Origin: Vibrio neonatus
GTDB lineage: Bacteria > Pseudomonadota > Gammaproteobacteria > Enterobacterales > Vibrionaceae
Direction: 5' to 3'
Length of the DNA: 64,000 nt
Assembly: GCF_024346975.1 (NCBI RefSeq)
Contig: NZ_AP024886.1
Coordinates: 1-64,000, forward strand
A program made the translations under genes and the position numbers. The notes below the pieces were generated by a model. The model made no database searches. It was not told the origin of the DNA and worked only from the letters and a program-made list of their open reading frames with translations. Positions 40,135 through 48,600 of this stretch are shown piece by piece (within the stretch, counting starts at the first letter, position 1; each line of letters begins with the position of its first letter).

Positions 40135-40226
40135 ATTCCCTGCCTTATTTATTTGTCCTCTATTTAGATTAGAAGTGTTCACTTAAACAGGCGAGAAATT
40201 ACCCTGAAAATAGAACTGTATTATCT

Positions 40227-40241
40227 AAATGATAATTATTT
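40227..40241 (-). promoter_or_regulatory. Candidate Fur box
   Basis: AAATGATAATTATTT resembles the core of the Fur consensus and is dyad-symmetric at most positions. It lies upstream of the siderophore-interacting gene, where iron repression is expected. Confidence 0.6.
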
Positions 40242-40263
40242 GTGTTTGCGATAACAAAACGAG

Positions 40264-40280
40264 ATTGTCTATATGACAAT
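40264..40280 (+). promoter_or_regulatory. Candidate NorR enhancer site
   Basis: Perfect dyad ATTGTC-N5-GACAAT, which fits the NorR consensus GT-N7-AC exactly. Its centre lies about 85 bases upstream of the predicted sigma-54 start, a normal distance for an enhancer-binding protein. Only one perfect copy is seen; E. coli norV has three. Confidence 0.5.
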
Positions 40281-40330
40281 GAAAATAACCCTGCGCTTGT
40301 AAGTCACTGAAATTTAAGAGTTTAATTTTT

Positions 40331-40346
40331 TGGCACGGCAATTGCT
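40331..40346 (+). promoter_or_regulatory. Sigma-54 promoter
   Basis: TGGCACG-N4-TTGCT matches the RpoN consensus at every key base, with GG and GC separated by exactly 10 bases. The predicted transcription start is near 40357, 35 bases before the small ORF. Confidence 0.85.
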
Positions 40347-40391
40347 ATGTATAAAGTATCAAATAGATAATCAAACCGATAAGAGACCATC

Positions 40392-40646
40392 ATGTATCAG
40401 ATGTTTTTAGAAAACCAAACTGCAGAGGCTTACATTGAGGAGCTTCAATGCCAATCCGCACACTGCTTCGCAAAAGAGCATAACTCTTCTGCCAGTTTGC
40501 TTTTTAAAGGCATCCAAAATGCTGTGCACTCTATCTGGTCTTCGCTGCTGAAAAATACTGTGTTGCAGGATCTCAATCAATCTCAACACTCTATCGCAAA
40601 GCAGTCTACAGTTACCTTTACATCAATCGCACCAACCGGTGTGTAG
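40392..40646 (+). CDS. Small protein of unknown function, first ORF of the yeaR operon
   Basis: 84 residues, with two Cys (LQCQSAHCF) and no recognisable domain or membrane segment. Reasons to believe it: it is the first ORF after the sigma-54 promoter, and its stop lies within the ribosome-binding site of yeaR (AGGAG 40645-40649), so the two would be coupled. The ribosome site upstream (GAGACC) is modest. It could still be a translated leader or a non-coding stretch. Confidence 0.5.
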   Translation: MYQMFLENQTAEAYIEELQCQSAHCFAKEHNSSASLLFKGIQNAVHSIWSSLLKNTVLQDLNQSQHSIAKQSTVTFTSIAPTGV

Positions 40647-40656
40647 GAGAAAAATT

Positions 40657-40995
40657 ATGAGCCATTTAAGAATCCCAAAAAACTGGACTATCCAACGTTC
40701 TACTCCATTTTTCACTAAAGACAGCGTGCCACAAGCTTTGCTTACTCATCACAACACTGCGGCAGAAGTATTTGGTCAGCTTGTTGTAATGGAAGGTACT
40801 GTAACTTACTACGGTTTTGCTGATGGTGATGCGACAGAACCTGAAGTCACTGTAGTGATCAATGCAGGTCAATTTGCAACTAGCCCACCGCAATACTGGC
40901 ACCGCATTGAAATGTCTGATGATGCGCAATTCAACATCAACTTCTGGTCTGATTCAGACAAGCGTAACGAAAAAATGTTTAACGCTAAAAAATAA
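40657..40995 (+). CDS. yeaR: YeaR-like DUF1971 protein
   Basis: Cupin-like single-domain protein of 112 residues, aligned with E. coli YeaR through 'IPKNWTIQRSTPFFTK', VMEGTVTYYGFAD, 'INAGQFATSPPQYWHRIE' and FNINFW. The His in QYWHRIE is the candidate metal ligand. In E. coli yeaR-yoaG is induced by nitrate and nitric oxide (NarL, NsrR). Here the promoter is of sigma-54 type with a NorR-like site, pointing to NO control by another route. ATG 40657 is chosen with AGGAG 7 bases upstream. Biochemical function unknown; DUF1971 is also found fused to TehB-like proteins. Confidence 0.85.
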   Translation: MSHLRIPKNWTIQRSTPFFTKDSVPQALLTHHNTAAEVFGQLVVMEGTVTYYGFADGDATEPEVTVVINAGQFATSPPQYWHRIEMSDDAQFNINFWSDSDKRNEKMFNAKK

Positions 40996-41066
40996 CTGAG
41001 ATTAAGAGAGGCGCGCGCCTCTCTTTTCTTTACTGCTGTTATTAAAAAATAACCGCAGAACAAGCG

Positions 41067-41525
41067 TTACTGCGCCAACAATGTTGGCCAGTGACCATCT
41101 GCTTTAGCAATATTATTCGGCACATCTTTCACCCATTTTGCCTGAACAGATTGGTTGTAATTAAGGTAAAGCTTGCCTTCATAAATAGACCAAGCCTGTG
41201 GATCGATCTTCGCGGTATAGCCATTACTCACCGCCCATGCACAATATCCCCCATATTGCGGAGCATATTTTTCTGGATTTGCTACAAACAAGTTTCGGTT
41301 TTCTTCAGACGAAAAATACCAAGTCGCATCCTTCCATTCATAATGATACTGATCATCCCCTTTTTGCGCCTTTTGCATCGTAAAATACGCCACGGGATCA
41401 TAGCCTTTAATCGCTTTTCCAAGAAAATCGCTGTACACCGCATCCAATGCAAATACAGATCTGGCAAAAAATAACAAGCCGATTGCGATAAACATACTAA
41501 TTCGAGCTGTGGCTTTCTTCTTCAT
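41067..41525 (-). CDS. Exported YHS-domain protein
   Basis: 152 residues with a signal peptide (KKKATARISMFIAIGLLFFARSVFA region, cleaved before LDAVYSDF). The mature part is one YHS domain: 'KGYDPVAYF', WYFSSEENRNLF, 'PEKYAPQYGGYCAWAVSNG'. YHS proteins are thought to bind metals or act beside copper/heme-handling enzymes; the role here is unknown. It sits alone, near other metal- and redox-related genes. Confidence 0.82.
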   Translation of the reverse strand: MKKKATARISMFIAIGLLFFARSVFALDAVYSDFLGKAIKGYDPVAYFTMQKAQKGDDQYHYEWKDATWYFSSEENRNLFVANPEKYAPQYGGYCAWAVSNGYTAKIDPQAWSIYEGKLYLNYNQSVQAKWVKDVPNNIAKADGHWPTLLAQ

Positions 41526-41620
41526 GGCTGTGCCTCCTTGGCTATTTGTCTCTTATATAATAGACACGATTTATCAGAAGAAAATTTCAGCGCGATTTTT
41601 TGTGTAGTTATCAAAGATAC

Positions 41621-42835
41621 TTAGGTAAGTGATTGATTTATTTTATGTACGTAGTGCAATCTATTGTTAAGACGCATCATCATAAAGACGGCGAACAACA
41701 TAACACCAGCGGCAACAAAAAAACCGAGTTGAGTGATACCAAAATGGCTTAAAAATGCGATGCCCACATAGCTGATGCTTTGCGCTAATGTCGCAAACAT
41801 CTGCAATCCGCCATCGGCTCGTCCACGTTGATCGATGCGAATACTATGATGCATCCAATTAGTACGAGCGATTCGATTTAAAGCGTTAAAGGTGCCAAAT
41901 AAAAACGTGAAGACCAATATAAAGTGCGGCGATGGTGACAAACTCATTCCCACAAGCATGATGGCGGCAAGCCCCATAGAACCCATCATAATCAGTTGGT
42001 GAGAGCCTAAGCCTAGTAAACGACTGACCAATAGCCCCGTCATTAATGAACCCGTGCCAAAGGCAATGTTATAGCCGGCAAACCAATCACCAGAGATTCC
42101 CATTTCGGAAAACCAAATAGGAACCAACTTAGTTAGAAAAGTTAAGATTGGATAGCTCAGTGCTGACAGCATCAAGAACACATAGAAGTGCGGCCTTTGA
42201 GTGTATATCTCGCGACTCTCTTTCATCTGCGCGACAAAAGAAACTACCCTTGATTGACGTAATTGTCGGCGATACGGCGTCAATATATAACTGACCGTTG
42301 CAATGGCTGAGGCGCTAGCTGCAAAACAGGCAAACTCATACATGCCCCACCTTTCTAGTAACAGCACGCCTAATGCCCCTGCACCTAACGTAGCGCCTTG
42401 CATTATCACTTCTTGCTTTCCTGAAAGCGCCGCATATTCATGCTGTTCAAAATTCTCTTGGGTAAAGGCGTTATTGGCGGTCCACGCTAAGTTACTGGAT
42501 GTCCAAAATACTATCTGCGCAATGGCTAACAGCCACAGAGATTCATACCCCAATCCATAAACGAGTGCGACTAAAATAGCCATGCTCGTTTGTAATACCT
42601 GCACCCATATCAATAGGTATTTCCTTGAGGTTCTATCAATCAAGGTTGAGAAAATGGGAGTCAGACAAAAAGAAAGTGCGGTACATGTCAGCGCTAATAT
42701 CGCGACAAATACCCCCATGTTTGGCTCAGATAGCATAATCCAAGGGAGCGCCATCATAAATAAACCGGATGAAATGCCATCAAAGAGCCGTCCTGTCAGA
42801 TAAGGTCGTGTACGATTTTTTACGGTCAATCCCAT
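41621..42835 (-). CDS. MFS transporter under a SoxR box
   Basis: Major facilitator of 404 residues and about 12 segments, with the motif-A-like loop 'STLIDRTSRKYLLIW' and an N-terminal 'GRLFDGISSGLFMMALPWIM'. The family resembles enterobactin-exporter/macrolide-efflux-like MFS proteins; the substrate is unknown. It diverges from soxR, and a perfect SoxR-binding dyad lies about 42 bases upstream of its start inside a promoter with the long spacer typical of SoxR targets. I infer induction by redox-cycling compounds and a role in their export. Confidence 0.85.
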   Translation of the reverse strand: MGLTVKNRTRPYLTGRLFDGISSGLFMMALPWIMLSEPNMGVFVAILALTCTALSFCLTPIFSTLIDRTSRKYLLIWVQVLQTSMAILVALVYGLGYESLWLLAIAQIVFWTSSNLAWTANNAFTQENFEQHEYAALSGKQEVIMQGATLGAGALGVLLLERWGMYEFACFAASASAIATVSYILTPYRRQLRQSRVVSFVAQMKESREIYTQRPHFYVFLMLSALSYPILTFLTKLVPIWFSEMGISGDWFAGYNIAFGTGSLMTGLLVSRLLGLGSHQLIMMGSMGLAAIMLVGMSLSPSPHFILVFTFLFGTFNALNRIARTNWMHHSIRIDQRGRADGGLQMFATLAQSISYVGIAFLSHFGITQLGFFVAAGVMLFAVFMMMRLNNRLHYVHKINQSLT

Positions 42836-42876
42836 ACTTATATTCCATTTATTGCTTATTTGATGCTAGGTTAATA

Positions 42877-42894
42877 CCTCAAGTTAACTTGAGG
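42877..42894 (-). promoter_or_regulatory. SoxR box
   Basis: Eighteen-base perfect palindrome identical to the E. coli soxS operator core (CCTCAAGTTAACTTGAGG). On the minus strand it lies between TTTACC (-35) and TAACCT (-10) with 19-base spacing, the overlong spacer that SoxR corrects on oxidation. The MFS gene is thus the likely activated target. Confidence 0.9.
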
Positions 42895-42950
42895 TAAAGC
42901 GCTTTCTCATTTAATTATGCAAAAGGGCGAAACGGATACGGGGATAATTT

Positions 42951-43394
42951 ATGGAAATGACCATTGGTGAGGTAGCAAAAAGAACTGGGGTTAAGGTCTC
43001 TACCCTGCATTTTTATGAACAAAAAGCGCTTATCTACAGTTGGCGAAATCAAGGCAATCAAAGACGTTATCATCGCAGCGTAATACGCAGAATTGCGGTA
43101 ATAAAAGCGGCGCAAATAGTTGGGCTAACCTTAGATGAGATTGCAACGTCACTGGCAGATTTACCCAAACATCAAGCACCTAATCGCCAGCACTGGGAGC
43201 AAATGGCGTTAAATTGGAACGCCATGCTCGAACATCGTATTGAGCAGTTAAAAGCACTGCAAAACGATCTCGGTGGCTGTATTGGTTGCGGTTGTTTATC
43301 TATGGAATCGTGTGCGATTTATAATCCGCAAGATATTCGAGCGAAGCAATTTGCTGACAAAACCATGCTCGAGGCTGTAACAGATTCTGTGTAA
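42951..43394 (+). CDS. soxR: Redox-sensing regulator SoxR with IS-derived C-terminus
   Basis: MerR-family [2Fe-2S] sensor, 147 residues. The winged HTH is at 1-70 (TIGEVAKRTGVKVSTLHFYE), followed by the dimerisation helix and the cluster motif CIGCGCLSMESC with the exact C-x2-C-x-C-x5-C spacing. All functional parts are present. The last seven residues (EAVTDSV) are encoded by the left inverted repeat of the inserted IS256-family element. Joining the flanks at the target duplication gives the ancestral ending ...KTMLTHPEEWSNEID with a stop at 44717-44719. The altered tail lies beyond the cluster, so activity is probably kept. Confidence 0.93.
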   Translation: MEMTIGEVAKRTGVKVSTLHFYEQKALIYSWRNQGNQRRYHRSVIRRIAVIKAAQIVGLTLDEIATSLADLPKHQAPNRQHWEQMALNWNAMLEHRIEQLKALQNDLGGCIGCGCLSMESCAIYNPQDIRAKQFADKTMLEAVTDSV

Positions 43395-44675
43395 TTGCCA
43401 TTTAGTTAATGTGCTTTTCGAGACGTTCCTCGAACTCGATAATAAACCGACTCATAGCCTGACGCCAGTTTTGAATGGGCATCGTCCATTTCTTGCTGGC
43501 GTCTTTGATCGCTAGGTATACCATTTTTGTTGCAGCCTCATCGTTTGGGAAGATCTTTCGTTTTTTTAGTGCTTTACGTATCACGCTGTTGAGAGATTCA
43601 ATAGCATTAGTTGTGTAGATAGCTCTACGAATATCTTCAGGGTAGTTGAACAGCGTGTTGAGGTTCTGCCAATGATTGCGCCAGGACTTGGAGATTTGTG
43701 GATATTGACTATCCCAGGCTTCGCCAAAGCGCTCTAGCTCAAGTAAAGCCTCATCTTCTGTAGCTGAGCGATACACACGCTTTAGGTCAGCTGTGACGGC
43801 CTTATAATCTTTCCATGACACATACTTTAATGAGTTTCGTACCATATGGACGATACACAGCTGAATATGCGTTTGGGGGAAAACCGTGTTGATGGCATCG
43901 GGAAACCCCTTTAATCCATCCACACAAGCAATAAGAATGTCTTCAACACCACGTTGATTGAGCTCAGTTAAAACACTCAACCAAAATTTAGCGCCCTCGT
44001 TTTCTGCTATCCACATGCCCATGAGTTCTTTCTGACCATCAGTGTTAATACCTAGAGCGAGGAAGACCGACTTATTGATAATACGTTTGTCTTGGCGGAT
44101 CTTGACCACAATACAATCGAGATAAACGATGGGATAAATGGCGTCAAGTGGCCTAGATTGCCACTCAACTATTTCTTCTATTACCGCATTTGTCACTCGT
44201 GATACGAGGCTAGGTGATATATCTGCGCCATACCATTCATCGAAAGCATTGACGATATCGCGAGTACTCATTCCTTGGGCATAGAGCCACAAGATTTTGT
44301 CATCCATAGAGGTAAATCGTGATTGGTGTTTTTTGACCAGTTTAGGTTCAAACGAGCCAAGGCGATCCCGAGGAGTATCAAGTTCAAACTCTCCATCTTC
44401 GGTTTTTACGCGTTTACTGCTCTTGCCATTGCGGTAATTATTAGACTTAGAGGGCTTATGTTTTTCGTAGCCAAGGTGCGCATCCATCTCTGCATTGAGA
44501 GCAGCCTCAACCGTTATTTTCTTCAGCATTTGGCTGAACTCAGTTAAGTCTTCAGGAGTTTTAATTCCTTTAGCAGCTTCCTTAGCGAAAGCTTCAAGTT
44601 CTTTCTTATTCATATTGCCTATCCTTAGCCTTTAAGGCTTAGTTTAGGCAATTACACAGAATTTAGGACAGTCTC
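43371..44675. mobile_element. Complete IS256-family insertion sequence
   Basis: Element of 1305 bases with imperfect 29-bp terminal inverted repeats (43371-43399 and 44647-44675; the inner 16 bases are identical). It is flanked by a perfect 8-bp direct repeat CCATGCTC (43363-43370 and 44676-44683). It carries one intact transposase gene. Exact ends and a clean target duplication mean a recent, simple transposition. Confidence 0.95.
43402..44613 (-). CDS. IS256-family transposase
   Basis: Mutator-type DDE transposase of 403 residues. Seen: 'MSTRDIVNAFDEWYGADISP', first Asp in 'YLDCIVVKIR', second Asp in 'ACVDGLKGFPDAI', the 'CIVHMVRNSLKYV' block and the Glu in YTTNAIESLNSVIRK. Uninterrupted and full length, so the element is probably active. 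It is transcribed opposite to soxR and ends three bases inside the left inverted repeat. Confidence 0.96.
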   Translation of the reverse strand: MNKKELEAFAKEAAKGIKTPEDLTEFSQMLKKITVEAALNAEMDAHLGYEKHKPSKSNNYRNGKSSKRVKTEDGEFELDTPRDRLGSFEPKLVKKHQSRFTSMDDKILWLYAQGMSTRDIVNAFDEWYGADISPSLVSRVTNAVIEEIVEWQSRPLDAIYPIVYLDCIVVKIRQDKRIINKSVFLALGINTDGQKELMGMWIAENEGAKFWLSVLTELNQRGVEDILIACVDGLKGFPDAINTVFPQTHIQLCIVHMVRNSLKYVSWKDYKAVTADLKRVYRSATEDEALLELERFGEAWDSQYPQISKSWRNHWQNLNTLFNYPEDIRRAIYTTNAIESLNSVIRKALKKRKIFPNDEAATKMVYLAIKDASKKWTMPIQNWRQAMSRFIIEFEERLEKHIN

Positions 44676-44755
44676 CCATGCTCACTCACCCTGAAGAATG
44701 GTCAAATGAAATCGACTGAATAGCGGCATCTCTATATCACGGTTACTCCCATAAA

Positions 44756-44781
44756 AATACCCAGTCAATGGACTGGGTATT
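44756..44781 (-). terminator. Terminator of the hmu-like operon
   Basis: Eleven-base perfect stem (44756-44766, 44771-44781) with a 4-base loop, followed on the minus strand by a T run. It lies just past the heptamer repeat downstream of the DUF2149 gene. Confidence 0.8.
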
Positions 44782-44794
44782 GGAATTACAAACA

Positions 44795-44860
44795 CTATTA
44801 ACTATTAACTATTAACTATTAACTATTAACTATTAACTATTAACTATTAACTATTAACTA
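44795..44860. repeat. Heptanucleotide tandem repeat, nine copies
   Basis: CTATTAA repeated nine times without error (44795-44857) plus a partial copy. It begins in the stop codon of the DUF2149 gene and runs to the operon terminator. Each unit on the minus strand carries TAG and TAA, so it cannot be read through in any frame. Confidence 0.97.
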
Positions 44861-45154
44861 TTTAGGGACATACACTAAACGCCCGTCATCAAGTCGGTAG
44901 GTTTGTCCTGCAATTGTGCCTGCGCCTTCTCCAATCTCATCGCTACTTTCATAACGAGTAAGGGTTTCTCCGTCTTTAACGGTAATGCGCATGTCTTTTT
45001 CTCCTGGATTTTCCACCAAGATACTGTTGTCGGGCAACTGCGCGCCAGTGACGTTTAACATCATCAGAAACGCCATCACTACCGCAAACAGATCGACCAT
45101 ATTGATGATGGATAAAATAGGATCGTCCGCTTCTTCTGCTTCTAAAAATCTCAT
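44858..45154 (-). CDS. DUF2149 protein (HmuV-like)
   Basis: 98 residues with one membrane segment near the N-terminus (residues about 14-36) containing an Asp in NMVDLFAVVMAF, then a small periplasmic domain. The layout resembles ExbD/MotB-type partners of proton channels. DUF2149 genes accompany CobN-like and MotA/TolQ/ExbB genes in hmu operons (HmuV). It starts 1 base after the previous gene's stop. Inferred role: the small subunit of an energy-transducing complex serving the CobN-like protein. Confidence 0.85.
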   Translation of the reverse strand: MRFLEAEEADDPILSIINMVDLFAVVMAFLMMLNVTGAQLPDNSILVENPGEKDMRITVKDGETLTRYESSDEIGEGAGTIAGQTYRLDDGRLVYVPK

Positions 45155-45155
45155 T

Positions 45156-45623
45156 TTATTTCACCTCTATGCGAACCATATCTTGCAACAACCAACGGCG
45201 ACGTACAGTCATCACGCTAAAGGTGATACTGGCGGCAATCAACGCAAGGATAGAAGCGGAAAACGCGACGATCATCTCCTCGGCAACACGCTCTATATTG
45301 CCCTCACCCATAGCAACTAATGCAGGGCCAATGGCGATCATGGTAGTTACCAAACCCAGCATTGGGCCTGAACGACTGATAAGGCGCAGCGGTTCTAGCT
45401 CTTTAATGACTCTCAGCTCAAGGTGTCCACTAGAGTAGTTCTGCGTTTTTTGTGCGTAGCGCGCTAAACTGGAATTAAACGTCTTAGAACGCCTTTGCAC
45501 CGACTCCATCATAAAGCGGCCTAGGCTATACAGAGAATAAAGTACAATCAGTAAGATCAACACCATAATCGGTTGCATAAATAGGGTTGAAAATTGATAA
45601 ACAAGGGTTTCGATTTGGTTCAT
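45156..45623 (-). CDS. MotA/TolQ/ExbB-family proton channel protein (HmuU-like)
   Basis: 155 residues with three membrane segments (about 15-35, 80-105 and 115-145), and the family signature 'LISRSGPMLGLVTTMIAIGP', where the small-residue helix lines the proton path. Shorter than ExbB (about 240) because the cytoplasmic loop is compact. It lies 4 bases after the CobN-like gene and 1 base before DUF2149. No TonB or ordinary ExbD gene is adjacent, so it is probably dedicated to this operon and not to TonB. Confidence 0.88.
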   Translation of the reverse strand: MNQIETLVYQFSTLFMQPIMVLILLIVLYSLYSLGRFMMESVQRRSKTFNSSLARYAQKTQNYSSGHLELRVIKELEPLRLISRSGPMLGLVTTMIAIGPALVAMGEGNIERVAEEMIVAFSASILALIAASITFSVMTVRRRWLLQDMVRIEVK

Positions 45624-45627
45624 TAGT

Positions 45628-48600
45628 TTACTCTTTAAATTGTCTATGTTGGCTTAGCGCTCCAAAGGCGACACAAGCAAAAGTGAATAGAATGAGCAGC
45701 AGCAATTCAATATCTTCTGAGCTAGGTAATTCAAAGCTTTCAACTTCATTCATTACATTTCCAGATACGATTGGCGGTTGAGTAGCATTGCTTGCACTGC
45801 CTGTGATGCCAAAGCCTTTGGCTAGCTCGTTGATATACTCTTGGGTAACCTCATGTGCTTGGTGATGTTCCACCATAGGTTTGAGCGCTTCATGACGCTC
45901 AATCAGTGAACGAAGCCTTTCGTCAGACGCTTGCCAATACTCTTTACGAGCCGCCTCTAACATTCTTTCAATGATTTGCATTTGCGCGGCGGGTTGGTTT
46001 TGTTCAAACCACTCATTAAGATCAAGCTGATACTTGTCATCAATCAGCACTTCGCTTAAACGCTCCCATTGATCGTCCCGAATGGTTTCTGGGGCGGTTA
46101 CCTGCCAGCCAAAAATATTATTGGTGACATCGAGCATATTTATCGCACCTGAATAGCCTTCTTTTTGCATCGCTTTAAGCCAAGTAGGGTTCATGTAGCG
46201 CGAATTTAGCTCTTCGGCTAAGAATTGACTTGCAGAAACTGTGCGACCTTCGGCTTGGCGTAAATCACTGATATATAGAGAAGGTGACTGACCTGAAACA
46301 CTGCGAATAGCGCTAGAAAGTCCCCCTAAATATTCAAAAGGATGGTCCGTTGATAATACGCCGTGTAAGCGACTGGTACGGGTCATAATAGCGGTGTCCA
46401 CGTTAGCAAGTTGTGAGGCAAATAGGTTGACGTCTTGCTGTTTCTCACCCCATAAACCGCCGCCATACGCGTATTGCAAACGAGTGACAAACTGCTGACC
46501 AAGCTCATCGTCGTTGTCCCATGTTTGGGACTGCACTGCTTTATGATTAACACCCGAACCGTAATCACCGGGCGCATTACTAAAAATGCGGATCGCCGAT
46601 AGACGCAGTGCATCCAACTGGCTATACCCTTTTGCCCGTAACTCATCCGCGACAGAATGACTGTTTTGCGCAATGGCATTGTTATCATCAAGTTCAGCAA
46701 TCTGTGCAATTACCGATGACAGTTTTTGCATAAATCCATCAAACTGATCTCGGTAGACGGATGTGGCTTGAATGACCACATCAATACGCTCACGATCAAG
46801 CTCAGCGCTAGGAATGACTTGCAACTGTTTAAGGTTGCCTCCTCGATCCCAAATAGGTTTCACGCCAAGCGCTCGTAATACTTGCGCTTCAAGCATGCCG
46901 AAATGGCGCTGGGTTTCGCCTGCCCACAAAGAGAAAGCGATCTTTTTCGGGTTCTCGCCGTTTTCCACCTGATGCGCATCTAACAGCTTTTGAAATTCTT
47001 TTTCAGACGCGGCATACGCGGCAGGACTAGGCACTTTAGCAGGATCAAATCCATACAAGTTTGTACCACTGGTCGAGCTTGGATTGCGAATAGGATCGCC
47101 ACCAGAACCCGCAGTAATATAGTGACCACTTAATGCTGATAACAGCGATTCTAGCTCGCCGTTATTGGCAAGGCTTTGATAGCGCTTCTTCACCAAATCT
47201 GCATAATCCTGCATCTTCTGCGGGGCATTACTATCAATCGCATCATGGTTAATCCCATTATGCTTAATAACACCAGCAATCCACTGCGCAGGAGCGGTGG
47301 ATTCTAGCCTTGATAAATCGCCGTCAAATTGTTGCCAATAGGCCGTAGCTGACGGTTCAAACTGCTCCACAAACTCATCACCCAGTTGCAATAGCAAAGT
47401 GTAAATGACTTCTTGTGCTGGCTTTTGCATCCCAAAGCTGTGCAAACCCAATGGCACTACTTCGGCGGCTAGTCGGGCAAAATGTGACTCTAATGCGCTA
47501 GTAGCTTCATCAAAATGGCTATGAATACGCTCGTCCGTTAACCCCATATCGGCGGCAATACCCAACGCCAGTATTTGTGCGGTGATTTGTTGCTGTAATT
47601 TGTCTTTTACCGCGCCATCTGGCGAGCCTAAGTAATCACCTAACATGGTATTGAGCGCTACATAATCGCCATACAAACCCGCAGGGCCAAACGATGGAGT
47701 TTGGTGGCTGATAATGGTGGCACGTCCACGTCGTTTAGCCTGTAAGGCTTCAGCGATATTGTCTTGGATGTAAGGATAAATCACCGGAATCGCACCAAGG
47801 GTCATGTACGGAAAATCACTTTCCGCTAACCCGCGAGCTTTACCCGGCGTCCACTCTTGCGAGCCGTGTGTGCCCAGATGAATTAGCGCATCAAGTTGAT
47901 GACTGCGTTGCTGTTGTTGTAGCCACAAGTACACCGCTAGATACAGATGATCCGGCGGCTCTTTGGTGTTGTGAATGGCATGACCTACTGTGCCTGCACG
48001 CGGCGGCTGAGGTAGCACCCACAAATGTCCGTATTGTTTGGCAGGAAATACAAAACGTTGCTCACCATCAACCATTCGCAATGCACTGTGATTTTCAGGC
48101 GCACCCCACCATTTCACAACGAACTGCTGTTGCGCGCGTGTTAGTGAGCGGAACCATTGTTGATAGGTCTTTAAGCTGAGGCTAACAGCATAGCCTTTGT
48201 CTAAAAGATCTAATGTTGTGTCAGGTTGATAGTAACCAGACAATAGCTGTTTAGCATCGTCTATGGTTTGTTGCTCAGGTAGTTCATCAACCTGATAGCC
48301 CTGCTCTTTTAACGCAGCAGAAATATTGTGAATACTATTTGGGATATTCAAGTTTGAAGCGGAAATATTTTCTGCGCCCGCAGGTGCATTCCAATACATC
48401 AGTGCCACGATTTTCTGCGCATTAGGCTGGGTTTGCAATCGATACAAAGCTTTCACTTTGTCAAACAGCAAGTTCATTTGACCTATCAGTACTTGCTTTT
48501 TACCATCACTACTGGCTGAAACCACCAGCGGATCGCTCAGCCCCCACGCTTCTGTTGTCGACAACATCACTGAGGCTATCCCTGCATCCACGCCCTCGTC

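Noticed and set aside
43402..44613. Second or nested mobile element beside the IS256 copy
   Set aside because: The target duplication closes exactly on one element, and flanking bases read as the interrupted soxR end.
44795..44860. CRISPR array
   Set aside because: Seven-base units without spacers; a simple tandem repeat.
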